Below, piece by piece: positions 21,260 through 33,643 of a DNA stretch of 64,000 bases (positions are counted from its first letter, which is position 1; every line of letters begins with the position of its first letter). Made by a program: the position numbers and the translations under genes. The stretch comes from Brachypterus glaber (Eukaryota; Arthropoda; Insecta; Coleoptera; Kateretidae), in assembly GCA_958510825.1 (NCBI GenBank), contig OY294044.1:42621550-42685549 (forward strand), written 5' to 3'. The notes under the pieces are model-generated. The model was not told where the DNA came from. It was given only the letters and a program-made list of their open reading frames with translations, and did no database searches.

Positions 21260-21445
21260 CTTTATAAAATAATAAATTAATAATAATAGTTATTTATGGT
21301 ACTAGTGGGTAAAGTAAGATATTGTCCACGAGAAAATTTTTGACCTACGACGACCGTAGGCCGAGTGGGTCAGTATTCTTGATTGGGCAATATCTATTCA
21401 CCCACCTGTGCAATAAAAAAATTTATCCAATACATTTGTTATCAT
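21260..21445. mobile_element. Hairpin MITE (GGGCAATAT family), copy 2
   Basis: ACTAGTGGGTAAAGTAAGATA and ATTG at 21301 pair with GGGCAATATCTATTCACCCAC at 21385. The central loop is GC-rich (CGACGACCGTAGG). Inverted relative to copy 1 at 15060-15260, with shared flanks (AATAGTTATTTAT, TTTATCCAATA). Confidence 0.65.
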
Positions 21446-23095
21446 AAGAAAATGGGATTTTTAATAATTCTTTTTATGTGCACACAATGGTTTATTTTAT
21501 TATGGACGCTGAAACGGTAGGAGGCAACGGCAATTGCAAGTTTGGCAGTTTAAAATCAGGATTTATCTTACCGCGTGGCGTCGTTTTCAAATTAAAATTG
21601 AACTTTGAAGATGAAATAGTGTTTTTGTCCCTGAGGACATTCTGGAAGAAGCATAAGTGGCTACTTTTAATACTATACCACCCAAATCAAAAGAAAAATA
21701 TAAAAGCGAGAACAACATTTTTGATAATTGGAGAAATTTCAATTTTGAGGTTAAGATTGCAATATTATGATTTTTAAAATTGCATTATTATTACTGTTTA
21801 TTTTAGCTGTTTGGCTCTTAAGATTAATTAAATGGGATTCCAGGATAAACACCCCAGTAGGTATTTTGTGAAAAAACTGCCTTTTCTAAAAAAGTGGGGT
21901 AAAAATATAACTCACGTTTCTAGGGGTACGTGAGATAATATGTTTGATGTTTTCAGCTCTTAAAATGTGGGCAGACGGCATGGTGGGGAATGTTTTAAAT
22001 GGAAAGGGGGGCCGTGTAATCATGCACCTTTTTCATAGAAACCGTATTGTGTCTAAGTATTTAACTAGAATTATTTTTAGTACAGTGTGAAATGTGAATT
22101 AAAATTTATTCACATTGCCCAAAATACTCAAGAAACTAAAATAAGGTGGGCTAGACAATTATTGCAATGTCAAGACATTTTATTTTTTACTGCATTCAAA
22201 TTTATTCGTAATCACCTGAAACTTTACTACATTTCCCCTGAAATTTTACTACATTAACAATAAACATATCTTTATTCTAATGGGTAAAAATAAATAAAAT
22301 AAACAAAGTGCAGTAGCTTAAAAAAAAATTATTGGCTTTTAAAAAAGATTGCATACTGAAAATATTAAGAACCTATGTCTCAAATATTTCCAGAATACTG
22401 GCTATATAACATTTTTAGGTACAATTTGGGCACTTAAATAACAATTTTTCGTTTTTAATAAGCCCCACTCACTATTCATGTACGTATCGATTTCAATCTC
22501 ATATCGGCCTATCGAATAAAAAGCAGAACCAAGATTCAGAACTCTCTGATTTCTTCTTTACTTTCTTTTCTTGTTGTTTTTTGTTTTTGTCATTTTTTTG
22601 TTGTCAACTACTTCGCATGGCAATATTAGGAACACAGCTACTTAGACAAAAATCTCAAAAAGTTACCTTTTCATTTAATTATTGGGTAAAACACAAAGTA
22701 CATGTTTGTGACTACCTTATTACGTTTTTGCCTTGCATTAATCCATGCTATCCAGCTTGCGATAGTCAGAAAAATTGTACAAGCTTTTACGCCATTACCA
22801 ACTAGATACAGATACATCGTTTTTGATATAACAGATATACTGGCAGTGCCATTTATGACACAGAGGACGAACTAACAAGTTTAAGAGAGGGTGGCAATAT
22901 TAAGAACATGGCAATAATTGACTCACCCACCTTATGCTATGTATTTTTTTTAAGTTTAATTTTTGTATTGTTTAGTTTTTATTTAATTTATTTACTTATT
23001 ATAAATCTAAAAGAAGAAACGTTTGGACTTTTTGATATAAAGTAGATTTGTAGGCCAAATTAACATTTTTATTGTTATTAACTTCTTCTCACCTT
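21446..23095. other. Unassigned DNA, no supported gene
   Basis: Open stretches of up to about 100 codons occur (for example 21478-21777) but match no family I recognise and have no visible exon context. A copy of the TTTAAATGGAAAGGGGGG block lies near 21990. Confidence 0.4.
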
Positions 23096-23099
23096 ACAG

Positions 23100-23860
23100 A
23101 TTATAATAATGAATAAAGTTTTTAATAATATATATGTTTTTTTATTCGATTGATTCTAAAAGAGACACTTTTTGTTCCTGTTTTACTGGCGAAAAGTTGA
23201 ACTTTGTAACCCTAGGGCCAAAAAGTTTTTTTTCGCCCGTTAACTAAAACTTGTTATTTTTAAGCTTTTTAAAAGAATATGCTTTACCTTTACTGTAATA
23301 TATATAAAGAAATATGACCTTTAGGTTGCTTTTGGTCTTGAACTAACTGCTCTTTTTGACCAGATACAGTTATTACAATCATTTCATACAAAATAAAAAT
23401 TTCTTCTATAACATAACCTCAAAATATATGTTAACTGATTAATCTGTACTCATCCACTAAAATAAATTAAAAACACAAAATTTCAATTGTAAAATTAATT
23501 TCAATACTTATAGAACGGTTCAGAAGTATTACTATTTTCATAACAGACATATTTTAACAGAAATTAATTACCAAGCTATAGCTTTTTTAATTTGAAAATG
23601 AAACCGCAAGCAAAAGAAAAGATTCGATTGTTTTTTTAGCGATTTGATTGGATAGCAATTTGTCATGGATAACTAGATAAGTAATAAGACACTAAAAAGA
23701 AATACTTTTTGCAAATTTAAAATTAAGTAAATTTTAATAATTTATTATAATTAGTAACAATCGAATAAAACGTATTGTATAATACACGGGCAAAATTTAA
23801 ATTTCGATGTCGTAGGTTTAATACTTTTTGCCCTTGTATTATAAATAACTATTCTTTTTA
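23100..23860 (-). mobile_element. Dispersed repeat, inverted sister of 42960-43690
   Basis: CATAACCTCAAAATATATG, TATCTGGTCAAAA (as TTTTGACCAGATA), CAAGACCAAAAG (as CTTTTGGTCTTGAAC) and TTGAACTTTG appear in the same order, inverted, at 43430-43620. The right edge carries GGGCAAAATTTAAATTTCG and a TTTTTGCCCTTGTAT partner. It is a non-coding interspersed element. Confidence 0.6.
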
Positions 23861-24159
23861 TTTTATTTTTTTTTACTTATTATAAATCTGAAAGAAAAAA
23901 CGTTTTGTTATATAGAGTTCTAGGCCAAATTAACATTTTTATTGTAATAAACTTCCTCTCACCTTTGAGATTATAATAATGAATTAAGTATTTGATAATT
24001 TATTGATTTTTTAACTTTGTTTAAAAACTTTTGTTTTGATTTATTAATTTTTAAGTTTAAATTTAGAATTATTGAAATTTGGTCTACAGAGAGAGTCAAA
24101 AATCCGCTTCCCCCTTTAACTTTTGAACGGCTTAAGATATCAACTTGAAATTTAAAACA

Positions 24160-24480
24160 ATTTAATAATATAAACCAAATGCTTAGGGTGCTCAATGGCG
24201 ACAAGGGGGTAAGGGGAGACATTTTTTTAAATAAAAAGGAGAGTGGTGTGATACATAATTTTAAAGCTTATAAAATTCTCTATAGGTCTAATAATTTTTA
24301 ATATTTTAAACCTTTTTTTAAAGGTTTTAATTTTTTATTTTTTTTTGCTATTAAACGAGATTTTTTCAAGATGTAAAATGATGTATATCACGACCCCCCT
24401 TTCTGTTTAAAAAACATTCCCCCCCCCTGTCTCCATAGTGCCCCCTTAGCATACTAAATATATACCAAAAAATGATATGG
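24160..24480. mobile_element. Short foldback element
   Basis: ATGCTTAGGGTGCTCAATGG, then AAGGGGGTAAGGGGAGACAT, pairs with ATTCCCCCCCCCTGTCTCCA and TAGTGCCCCCTTAGCATAC. The arms include the dispersed AAAGGGGGGTCGTG block in opposite orientations. Confidence 0.6.
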
Positions 24481-25196
24481 GTTATGTTATTTACGCTGTG
24501 TAGCATAATTATAAGACGTAAGGTTCTACGATAATAAACGATCATTCTTCTTAATAAATATTTGATCATTGATAGAGATAGAGTTTTTCTCATTTCGAGT
24601 GTTGCTCTTTATGTAAGAAATAAATGCATGCGAGCTTTGTATATTTGATGTCTAATTTGATTCCTTAATATCTATATTTATGTCACTAACATGTTAAAAT
24701 ATTTAGTAGCATTATATTGTAGATAGCTATCTAACCCTATACCTAAAATGAAAAAGTTTATTCATCTTTGGCAAAAAAGCTTTTTGTTGACGATATATCA
24801 AACTCAGTGTTTGTAAACCACGTATCAGACAAACATAGTTATTGTCATAAAATATTAAACTTTTCTTGGTATGTCGTATTCTATACTCTAGAGTATCGTA
24901 AATTGAATTTTCCAAGACCGCTATACCTAGATCTATAGTCCCCAGCTATACCGTGTGTGTTTTTATTTCAAATAATACAAACCGAGTAGGCTAAACAAAA
25001 ATTCTTACTAGGTTTTTAAGCAAGTATCATTTTAAACAAGCCATGAAGATATACCTGGTGATCCAACGAAAACTTTAAACTTGGATAAAATCGAGTTTTC
25101 GAAAAAACGCCCGGATAGGTCAATTTTTATTTTAAGGGGACATCTTTTGCATTGTAACCAATAATTGACGTAACTACCCCCACCACTCAGGAGCTA

Positions 25197-25402
25197 CCAG
25201 TTCGAAAATCTAACATGGGAATGTGGGTCATATAATACATTATTGAAAAGATTTTTTAATTCTGGTTATAACAAATCTTTATTTTTTTTTAATCGATACA
25301 GTAGTCCTCGAGAAAACGTATTACAAAAATTTAAAACACGCATTAATTAATTAATTTATAAAATGACCCACATTCCCATTTTAGATTTTGAACTGGTCCA
25401 AA
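25197..25402. mobile_element. MITE with about 38-bp inverted ends
   Basis: ACCAGTTCGAAAATCTAACA and TGGGAATGTGGGTCAT are inverted as ATGACCCACATTCCCATTTTA then GATTTTGAACTGGTCC. The interior is AT-rich and non-coding. Confidence 0.7.
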
Positions 25403-25667
25403 CCGTCTAAGCTAGTGATATTAATTTTTGCTCATAATCTAATATATTGAATGGTTTTAATTAAATATTGCCCAGGAACAATACATTTATTCAGGGGCTT
25501 ACAAATTGGGGGTTAATAATTTTTAATTTTAAATTACCTTTTGCCCAGAACCCTTTAATGTTAAAACTCAATTTTGACTCAAAAATAGTTATTTATGTAT
25601 AGTAAAGCATTTAAGATTTAATTCACCAAAAAAATATTTTTAAAAACTTTTTTTCTGTTTGGCCACA

Positions 25668-28165
25668 TAGTGCGGCGCCGGACCTTTATCTCTCCGATTT
25701 TGCTCAAATTTGGCACATCCTCATCAAATAGGGTCTAGATTACTAGATCAAAAGGATTTTGATAGAAAACGACTAGTTTTGGAGATATTAGGGGTTCTCA
25801 TATTTGACGTTTTTCTAAAATTCCAAAAACATGATTTACATAAATCTAAATAACAGGACAGAAAAGATATTTTTGCCACAAATCAAAAGAACATTAAATT
25901 TCACTCTTTCACTCTTAACCAAGAAAACATTTTACTACCAATTTCATTTCAATATGGCTGCCTACTAGATGCAACTTGTCAAATTTAAAAATGCTATCCC
26001 AAAAATACAGTGTCAGTCAGTGAACTCATATATAGTGGTGGAGTATGCCTATAAAGTATTAGAAAAAGTTTTTGACATTTGTAGAAGTTAGAGCAAAAAA
26101 TGTCCTATAACCGTCCAATAGTCAACACCGAAAATTTATTTTGGCTTCAGAAACTATTTTTTTTATTAAAGTAGGCCTTGAATTTAATACTTTTACACGT
26201 GACACGTGACTTTGGATTAAAAAAGTGCATTTTTCTTGGAAATGCTTCATTTTATCAAATTTTGCGTTCTTTTTTGATCAAAATTGCTCATAGAATGTAA
26301 AAAAAGTAATCAAAAGTCTAAAATTTTTAACCGTAAAAAAACTTACAGGTTTGGGACCATAATGGAAGTCTGCCCCTGACTTTCCTGATAACGTACAAAA
26401 CTTCTATTAAAATCATTCGATGAGCATTAATTTTCTTAAAAAAAAAATCCTGAACAAATTGTTAAAATATATTAAAAAGTAAAAAAGTTACTACTTTGAT
26501 AAAAAAAAATAGTTTCTGAAGCCAAAACAAATGGGAACTGGCCCCCGGTTAAATTTGCTGAAATTCAAATATGTTGGAGTTCTCAACTGACTGATTAAAA
26601 GTCTCCATGGGCACAAAGCTGTAAGTAATATAGCTTTAGTGCTAGAGATTAAAAATATGGCGTTTTGTGGTTACATATTTTGATATAACTCCTGAACTAA
26701 ACAAAGTTTTTATTTTTATTTTTAATTTTTGCCTTTTTACTTAACTGTTGAGACACCACTGACTTTTTAAAATGTTTAATATATTGAGCGATATTGGGGA
26801 CTTATACTTAATATAATTTAACCAGTGGCGTCCTTACTTTATATTTTATTTGAAAAGTTACCCTTTTTGACTACGGCACTGTTTAAACTGTAATGACGTT
26901 TTTAACAATTTTTAGATACAATAGTTAATCCGTAAAAACAAATTACTGTTTAATTTTTTTTTACACAAAAAAGGTTGTAAGCCTAAATGGACAAAAAAAC
27001 AAATGGATAAATCAATTTATTTTTTTTTTAGAATCGGTTAAATTGGCTAAAATTAAATTATGTTATAGATTTTATTCCAGTGATCAAAAGTGCCCACGGG
27101 CAAAAAGTCTAAAACATAATTTAATTTTAGCCAATTTAACCGATCCTAAAAAAAAATATATTGATTTATCCATTTTTTTTTGTCTATTAGGCTGATAACT
27201 TTTTTTGTGTAAAGGAAAAAAAATAAATTAAACAGGAATTTATTTCTTCGGATTAAGATTACCTATTAAATCTAAAAAAATCTTTAAAAATCATTACAGT
27301 GCCGTAGAAAAAAGGGTAACTTTTTAAATAAAGTAAGGATGCCACTGATTAAATTACGTAAACTATATGTCCCCAATATCGCACAATATTTTAAATACTT
27401 TAAAAAGTCAGTGGTGTGTCAACAATTAAGTAAAAAGTGGAAAATTAAAAAAAATATATATTTTTTTGTCGTTAACCCTGACTTCCAAAACGAAGATGAT
27501 ATTATTCTAAGTAACTCAGTTTAAGTTCCATCTAAAATCTTGTTTCGTTCGGGAGTTATATCAAAAGATGTAACCACAAAACTCCATTTTCGTTAAGCTC
27601 TAGCACGAAAACTATATGACTTAGAGCTTTTTGCCCATGGAGACTTTAAATCAGTCAGTTGAGAACTCCAACATACTTGTATTTCAGCAAATTTAACTGT
27701 GGCTCATTTCCCATAAGAAATGTACGTGGTCCATTTCGGTGTTGACTATTGGACCTCTATCGAACATTTTTTGCTCTAACTTCTACAAATGTTAAATACT
27801 TTTTCTAATATTTTATAGGCTTACTCCAACACTATACATGAGTTCACTGACAAAAAATAAAAAAAATTGAAGGGAATGTATTTCTGGGATAGCATTTTTA
27901 AATTTGAAAAATGAAATTGGTGGTAAAATTTTTTCTTGGTTAAGAGTAAAATTTAATGTTCTTTTGGTATCTGGCAAAAATATCTTTTTATCTTTTACAC
28001 AAGTCCTGATATTTAGATTTATGTAAATCATGTTTTTGGAATTTTAAAACACGTCAAAAATGAGCCAACCTAATATCTCCAAAACTAGTCTTTTTCTAAC
28101 AAAATCGCTTCGGTCTAGTAATCTAGACCCTATTTGACAAGGATGTGCCGTGTTGATCTGACGAA
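25668..28165. mobile_element. 2.5 kb foldback element with a nested foldback
   Basis: The outer left sequence AAATAGGGTCTAGATTACTAG pairs with CTAGTAATCTAGACCCTATTT at the right. Pairing is followed inward: GTTTTTCTAAAATTCCAAAAA against TTTTTGGAATTTTAAAACACG; GGTGGAGTATGCCTATAAA against its right-arm partner at 27815; AAAGTTACCCTTTTT against AAAAAGGGTAACTTT. The centre near 27090 is TTAAATTGGCTAAAATTAAA and its inverse. Arms are about 1.05 kb once the insertion at 26146-26528 is removed. No protein is encoded. Confidence 0.85.
26146..26528. mobile_element. Foldback inserted in the left arm of the 25668-28165 element
   Basis: TTGGCTTCAGAAACTATTTT at the left and AATAGTTTCTGAAGCCAAA at the right are inverted ends. 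The matching right arm (27715-27760) lacks this sequence, so the insertion came after the large foldback formed. Confidence 0.75.
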
Positions 28166-28169
28166 GAAA

Positions 28170-29443
28170 GCTCCACCTATATTTGCAATTGGTATTACCA
28201 TTGCCAGTAAATGGTTATAGATTATTACCAGACATGTTAAAAACGATGGTATAAAATACAGAACGTTGGTTAAAATATAGAATGGAAAATTGAAGGCTTC
28301 GAAGCACACTAAATTATTCGTAGTAGACTTTGTGGTATAAAATGCAAGGTTGATGTAATGAGTTTAAATAAATAAATAAATTCACCTTTACCTACGTTAT
28401 TACACTAGGTAGATATTTTAGTTAAAAAGTTTCCTTTTATTAGGGTCGGTATTTCAACGTGACTTCATCCACTAGATAAAGGAGCATATCGTTTTAATAG
28501 GGAGTTCTGGGCTAAATGACAAAAAATATTGTTAAAAAAAATGAAAAATGTCGAAAAGAAATTATTAAAACCTGATTTCTAGGTTTTATTTATTAATTCG
28601 CCAATAAGGGTTATTCTTTCTCACTCTCTTACTTGTCATATCCTGCATTTCTCTGTCTAAGAATTCGCAATTTTAAGAGCTGAAATTTTCGAAAAGTAAG
28701 AATTTGTGTGCGTGTAAAATTCTATTATTTTACGCGTTTAGCCCAAAATCTGATATAATACACCACTGTCGAAAATGAACATGATGTTTAGAGCATCACT
28801 GTATATTCTTTGTCATATTCGGTCATATTACAGATTTATGTGAAATGATAATGTATTTTAAAGAGATGAAAATACAGGGATGTTCATTTTGGGTATATGC
28901 ATATGGATGTAAATTTTGAACGGAATTAGATATAAACTTAAAATTTAAAATGTTTATACGACACAACAAAAACTATTATTTATAATATTTTTTTATTTTT
29001 TATTCGGTAAGGCGGTCCGAGGGGGGCAGTAGAGAACAGTATTTTAAATGGCAGCCTAGGTCTTGTGAGCTTAACATTTTTTATTTAACCATGTAACTTT
29101 ATTTTTTAATATTTGTTTTGAATTTTTTTTTTCTACAATTTTGATTAAATTTTCAATATTATTAAAAAATTAATTTTAAAAAATTTGCACAAAAAGGTGA
29201 AAATAATAAACAAGGTGTATTATCATTTTAAGACTATTTATTTATTATTTTCATGCAAAAATTTTAATATTTATCCACAAAATTAAAAAAAAAATAATTA
29301 AAAAAAATAAATAAAAATAACTAGTTTTGTATCTAAACGGAGATTTCTAATCTCTTTAAAATAATATATAAGACGACCTACGTTGGCATTTAAAATTTTG
29401 TCCCCACTGCCCCCGTGCACGCGTGACTTTATCCAATACAATA
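28170..29443. other. Unassigned AT-rich DNA
   Basis: No gene or well-delimited repeat recognised. A fragment near 29010 (GGCGGTCCGAGGGGGGCAG) hints at the dispersed G-run block found elsewhere. Confidence 0.4.
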
Positions 29444-29447
29444 TTAA

Positions 29448-29820
29448 CCCTCCGTTGGTACGGTCCAAAAATCCTAAATTTCCGGTACACTGGGGTATGA
29501 CATACCCGAGCAAAACAAGGGGATTAAATATATGTTTATAAAGCAAATTTTGATTTTATTATATATAAAATATATTTCACTAACTTTTTATAAAAATTTT
29601 AATATACTCATACATCTTACCTGACAAATTTGTGGCGGGTATGATATGCCCAGGAGCGACAAAGTGACCCGTGCAAAGCTTTAAATGTAACTGAATTAAA
29701 GTTTATTATTACCAGAGTCGGTAGGTACTAAAAAGAAAGCGTTGTGCGTGATGTGCAATTTAAAATACAGCTATTTTAATGGCGTTGGGGTTTTTCATAC
29801 CTCACCGTACCAACGGAGGG
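29448..29820. mobile_element. TTAA-flanked piggyBac-like MITE with perfect 17-bp TIRs
   Basis: TTAA at 29444-29447 and 29821-29824 flanks CCCTCCGTTGGTACGGT and its exact inverse. The 373-bp interior has no coding capacity. A 15-bp palindrome, GGGTATGACATACCC, lies at 29493-29507, with a diverged copy, GGGTATGATATGCCC, at 29637-29651. Confidence 0.8.
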
Positions 29821-30479
29821 TTAAAAATATTGCAAATTATAATTTTTGTTGTTGCGTGATATAAACATTTTAACTTTAAACCTCATCCCGTTTAAAAGTT
29901 CCGTGGGGTGTAGTGTTTAAAATAATAACCCTGTATATACTAGCCATATTGTTTCATTTTTAAACCGCAAATGACGTTTACGGCACCTTTACGTTTAAAA
30001 CTGGGTATTTTAATGTAAAAGTATACTTTCTTACTAAAAAAGATAGTAAAGCAGACTGCATGCAGCCATAAAGTGTACGTGGTGACAAAACTTCTTCTTT
30101 AAGTCCCCTAGTGTATTACCCTGCAATATGCATGAGATGATTTTGGGCTTATTTATTCATTATCTGCACCAGGAGTTTATGCAAAATTTAGAGCATAACC
30201 TTGTTTTATTTGCAACAATAAAACTACGCCATATGCCAAAGTAACATGAAATATGTTTGTGTGTATACCCGACTTACTTTAAATAATATATATTTTTATT
30301 AAATAATTTAGGTATTTTTTGTAAAAAAAATAAAACAAATCGGCAAACAGCATACAATAGAAAGAAACACAATATTTAGTCTCTTATTTTGTTAATTTGT
30401 TAAAAAAAAATTAATATATATAAAAACATACTTTTGAGGACGAAGGGCGTATCTTTTTTTCTAGCGTGTTATTATTTTA

Positions 30480-30720
30480 TGGGCGAAGTGAACCGAAAAA
30501 AGTGGGTGATAAAAAAATATCGGTCTGTCTGTCCTCTGTCTCTAAACCTTATAGCTTCTAAACTAAAGGTCCGATTTAAAAAATTCTTTCACTAAACGAT
30601 TAAGGACCTTCAAATATTGTCTGACGTCAAATATGGAGAGCAACAAGGGGGAAAAAGGGGGTAAAAAACTAATTTTTGGCGATAACTGGCTTATAATTAA
30701 TATTATTAATCGAAAGATAA
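30480..30720. repeat. Dispersed repeat, sister of 53050-53240
   Basis: GGTGATAAAAAAATATCGGTC, then CTGTCTGT, CCTTATAGCTTCTAAAC, GTCCGATTTAAAAAATTC and TTTTTGGCGATAACTGGCTTA recur in the same order at 53069-53225. Confidence 0.6.
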
Positions 30721-30721
30721 G

Positions 30722-31560
30722 AATTCTTATTAGGTCAAAATACATAAAGAAGGTACTTTTGTTGTAAAACTGTAAGATTAACCGTTTTGGAGAAAAATAA
30801 TTTGAAGGTGAAATTTCACGGTTCGAGGACGAAAAATTAAATACTAAAATGTTGAAAAACAAAAATTCAATGATTATGGGTTATTCTATATCAAAAACTA
30901 AGAAAAAAAGTTTCTATACATGTAGGTCGAAAAAACGCTTTTAAAGCGACTATGGCCCTTTAAAAATGGTGCATGTTTAGGAGACCATAGCTCCCTTATG
31001 ATTAATTTTTTTAAGTACCTGTATTTGAGATTTTTTTCTTAGTTTTTGATGTACATTCTTCCTGTATCATTGAAATTTTGATTTTCAAAAATTTAGTATT
31101 AAATTTTAATTTTTCGTCCTCGATCCGTGAAATTTCACCTTCAAATGAATTTTTATTGAAAATGGTTAATCCTAAAATATTACAACAAGACTACATTTTT
31201 TATGTATTTTGACCTACATCATTATATTCCAAAAATAAAATTACAAAAAAGTTACACAGAAAAAGGTTTTGGACAAAAAACTGATAAGGCCCTGTTTCGG
31301 AAGCCCCTGTTTAAAATAAGTACATAAAAATAACATAAAGTGGGCATTATTAAGATTAGTTCAGGTGTAAAACCTAGTTGATATATCTCAAAGGGTTCCT
31401 GAGTTATTAAATAAAAACCAAATTTTTTATCCACTTTCAAAGGGCCTTAGCTCCCTTAGGACGCATTCTTAACATTTATTTTTAGAAACTTTTTGTCATA
31501 TTTTCTAATGTAAAATTTGGGACCCTATTTCAAAATACACCGCGGTGCACCGTGTATAAC
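30722..31560. mobile_element. CAGGGTG-family foldback member, left end lost
   Basis: The arms pair around a centre near 30970: AAGGTGAAATTTCACGGTTC and GAGGACGAAAAATTAA against TTAATTTTTCGTCCTCGATCC and GTGAAATTTCACCTT. CATAGCTCCCTTA and AGGGCCTTAGCTCCCTTAGG mark the family. The left arm is cut by the repeat ending at 30720. Confidence 0.65.
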
Positions 31561-31577
31561 CCGACGGGACATTATAA

Positions 31578-31580
31578 TAT

Positions 31581-31613
<33 letters not shown>
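31578..31613. repeat. (AAT)n microsatellite, LINE 3' tail
   Basis: About ten AAT units at the 3' end of the minus-strand LINE; such tails are typical of this retrotransposon group. Confidence 0.8.
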
Positions 31614-31614
<1 letters not shown>

Positions 31615-32287
31615 TTTATTGCTTAAAATACACATATATACATACGAGAATAAAATGCAATAAATATGCTAATATGCTCTTAAATAAACAAACAAATGTT
31701 TATTTGTATGTGCAAATTTAAGAGAAATTAAGAAATATCCTAAATAATAATTTCTAATATACTTTCTAATACCTAACTTAAAACACATTAATTAAAAGTA
31801 GGACAATTAAAAAGATTGATAAATATTATTCAAGAGTATGGAACTCACACAATTTATACATATACAAATATAAAGAAAACATATAATAATTAAAATATAA
31901 TAAGGTGCATATAAGTAAGGTAAGTAAGTTGAGTAAGGCGAGTAAAGTAAGTTGAAAAACCTAACCAATATTTTTCTTTTTCATATCAATTTCCTTGTGT
32001 ACAAAATCTCTGGATAGATGCAGTACATAAGCTTTAGTTAATGTTTTAAATCTTTTATTAAATGGAATATTTTTTAGATCTAGGGGCAAGGAGTCGTAAA
32101 TTCTAGGATCAAGGTAGGTATAGCAACGCTGGCCAATAGTTTTAGAGATTTTTGGAATAGGTAAGTGTAAACTGCTACGAGTATTTGTAATCTTATATAC
32201 TTTTTTTTCAGTATGCGTTTGATGGACCAATGCTAAATAGTACAATTGCCTGCAATCCATTTTATTAGACAACCGGTATAATCAACG

Positions 32288-32527
32288 AAATAATAACTCT
32301 TCTCTCTAGAATAGGCATTTCATTTGTAAAAACTGACAAAAACGTAGCCAAAATATACCTTTGTCTATTTTACTCGCACAGCTTTGTTCTAACAGAGACA
32401 ACAATAACAGTTACTGGTAATTGTTATTGATCAGCCCTGAATATACCTACTATTTGTTTACAAACAAACCGAGATATTGGCTATACTTTATATTAACGAT
32501 ATGCGTATTCTAGAGAGAAGAGTTGTT
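32288..32527. mobile_element. MITE inserted in the LINE
   Basis: The ends TAACTCTTCTCTCTAGAATA and TATTCTAGAGAGAAGAGTTG are inverted. Flanking LINE sequence is repeated on both sides (ATAATCAACGAA against TTCGTTGGGTATAAT), and the LINE reading resumes across the insertion. Confidence 0.7.
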
Positions 32528-32810
32528 AGTTCGTTGGGTATAATTCATCGGAAGGGTAAGTGTTGTTTTTAAAATGCATTGTTTTCAGTATACGTTTTTG
32601 AGTTAACTCTAAGTCTTCTAAATAATTATTTTAAACGCCTCCCCATCCTAAAATACCATACCTTAAATGCGATTCCACAAGAGCATCATATACAATATTT
32701 AGTTGTTTGAGAGATATTACACTGTTCAAATATAAATTACTATAATTGTATGTGCTTCAAATCATTTTAATTCCAAATTTTTATTACCCTCCGTTCTATT
32801 TTTTATACTA

Positions 32811-33480
32811 TTAGGTTCCAAGCACCTTTTATAACTCAGAATTTTTAATAGCATGGTATTAAAAATACCATAAATTAAAAAAAAAACGACATAATTCCGA
32901 CATATTATTGATATGTAAATTTAAAAGCTATAAGGGCAATACTAGTTTTAGCAACTGTTAGGATTTTAGTGCTTAATACTGTTATCAAATTGTTGTATTT
33001 TGAATATAAAATCACAATAACTCGTTATTTGGATCCACAAAACTTTTTACCATGAGATAACATTTGTCAAAACTAATCCAATTCAATTTTTATGATTCGG
33101 GTTATCCTCAAATGTCCTAATTATCCTCAAATATCCTTTATAAAAGCAAAAAGATTTATTCAAATCGATGCATCCACTTAAAACTGGAAAATAAATGGCG
33201 GTAATTTATGTTTGATATTTTTACCTTTATAGATGGATCGCCACTGAATTTTTAACAGGAATCGATAAAGAATGTTTATTCTGTATACTAACTTTTATGT
33301 TGATTTCAGTTGTAAATTCAATTATAATACAATTTTGAAATCAATGCAAATGTAAATACAGCTGTTTAAAGTTAAAATTTTTCCCTTAAGCAGGCAAGCA
33401 GCTATTATTAAAAGCCTAGTCATAGTATACTCTTGGAGAAATTTTGGTTGACGACATATTCACTCCTCAAATCCGTATTT
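32811..33480. other. Unassigned AT-rich DNA
   Basis: No gene or repeat recognised. Confidence 0.4.
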
Positions 33481-33483
33481 ACC

Positions 33484-33640
33484 CACATCTCTACTCACAC
33501 ATAACTCTACTCACACATATCTCTACTCACACACAACTATACTCACACATATCTCTATTCACACACACACATAAACACACACACATATCTGCTTACATAC
33601 ATCTTTACTCACATACAACGCACACATATCTCTACTCCTA
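33484..33640. repeat. CTCACACATA minisatellite
   Basis: Degenerate tandem units of about 20 bp (ATCTCTACTCACACATAACT type) grade into ACAC runs. Any open frame through it is a by-product of the repeat. Confidence 0.8.
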
Positions 33641-33643
33641 CTA

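Larger units (their letters stand above)
31561..32810 (-). pseudogene. 5'-truncated LINE, end of ORF2, interrupted by a MITE
   Basis: On the minus strand the first part (from 32810) reads YDALVESHLRYGILGWGGV, then LEDLELTQKRILKTM, the block that follows the palm domain in Jockey/CR1-type reverse transcriptases. After the MITE at 32288-32527 it continues through RQLYYLALVHQ, then RCYTYLDPRIYDSLPLDLKN, near the C-terminus, matching the YxGPxIYNxLPxxLK motif, and stops near 31961. The 3' tail is the ATT-type repeat at 31580-31613. Frameshifts are present. Confidence 0.75.

Noticed and set aside
21478..21777. Plus-strand frame of 99 codons
   Set aside because: Moderately normal composition but no recognised family, splice context or repeat copy; not enough to call a gene.
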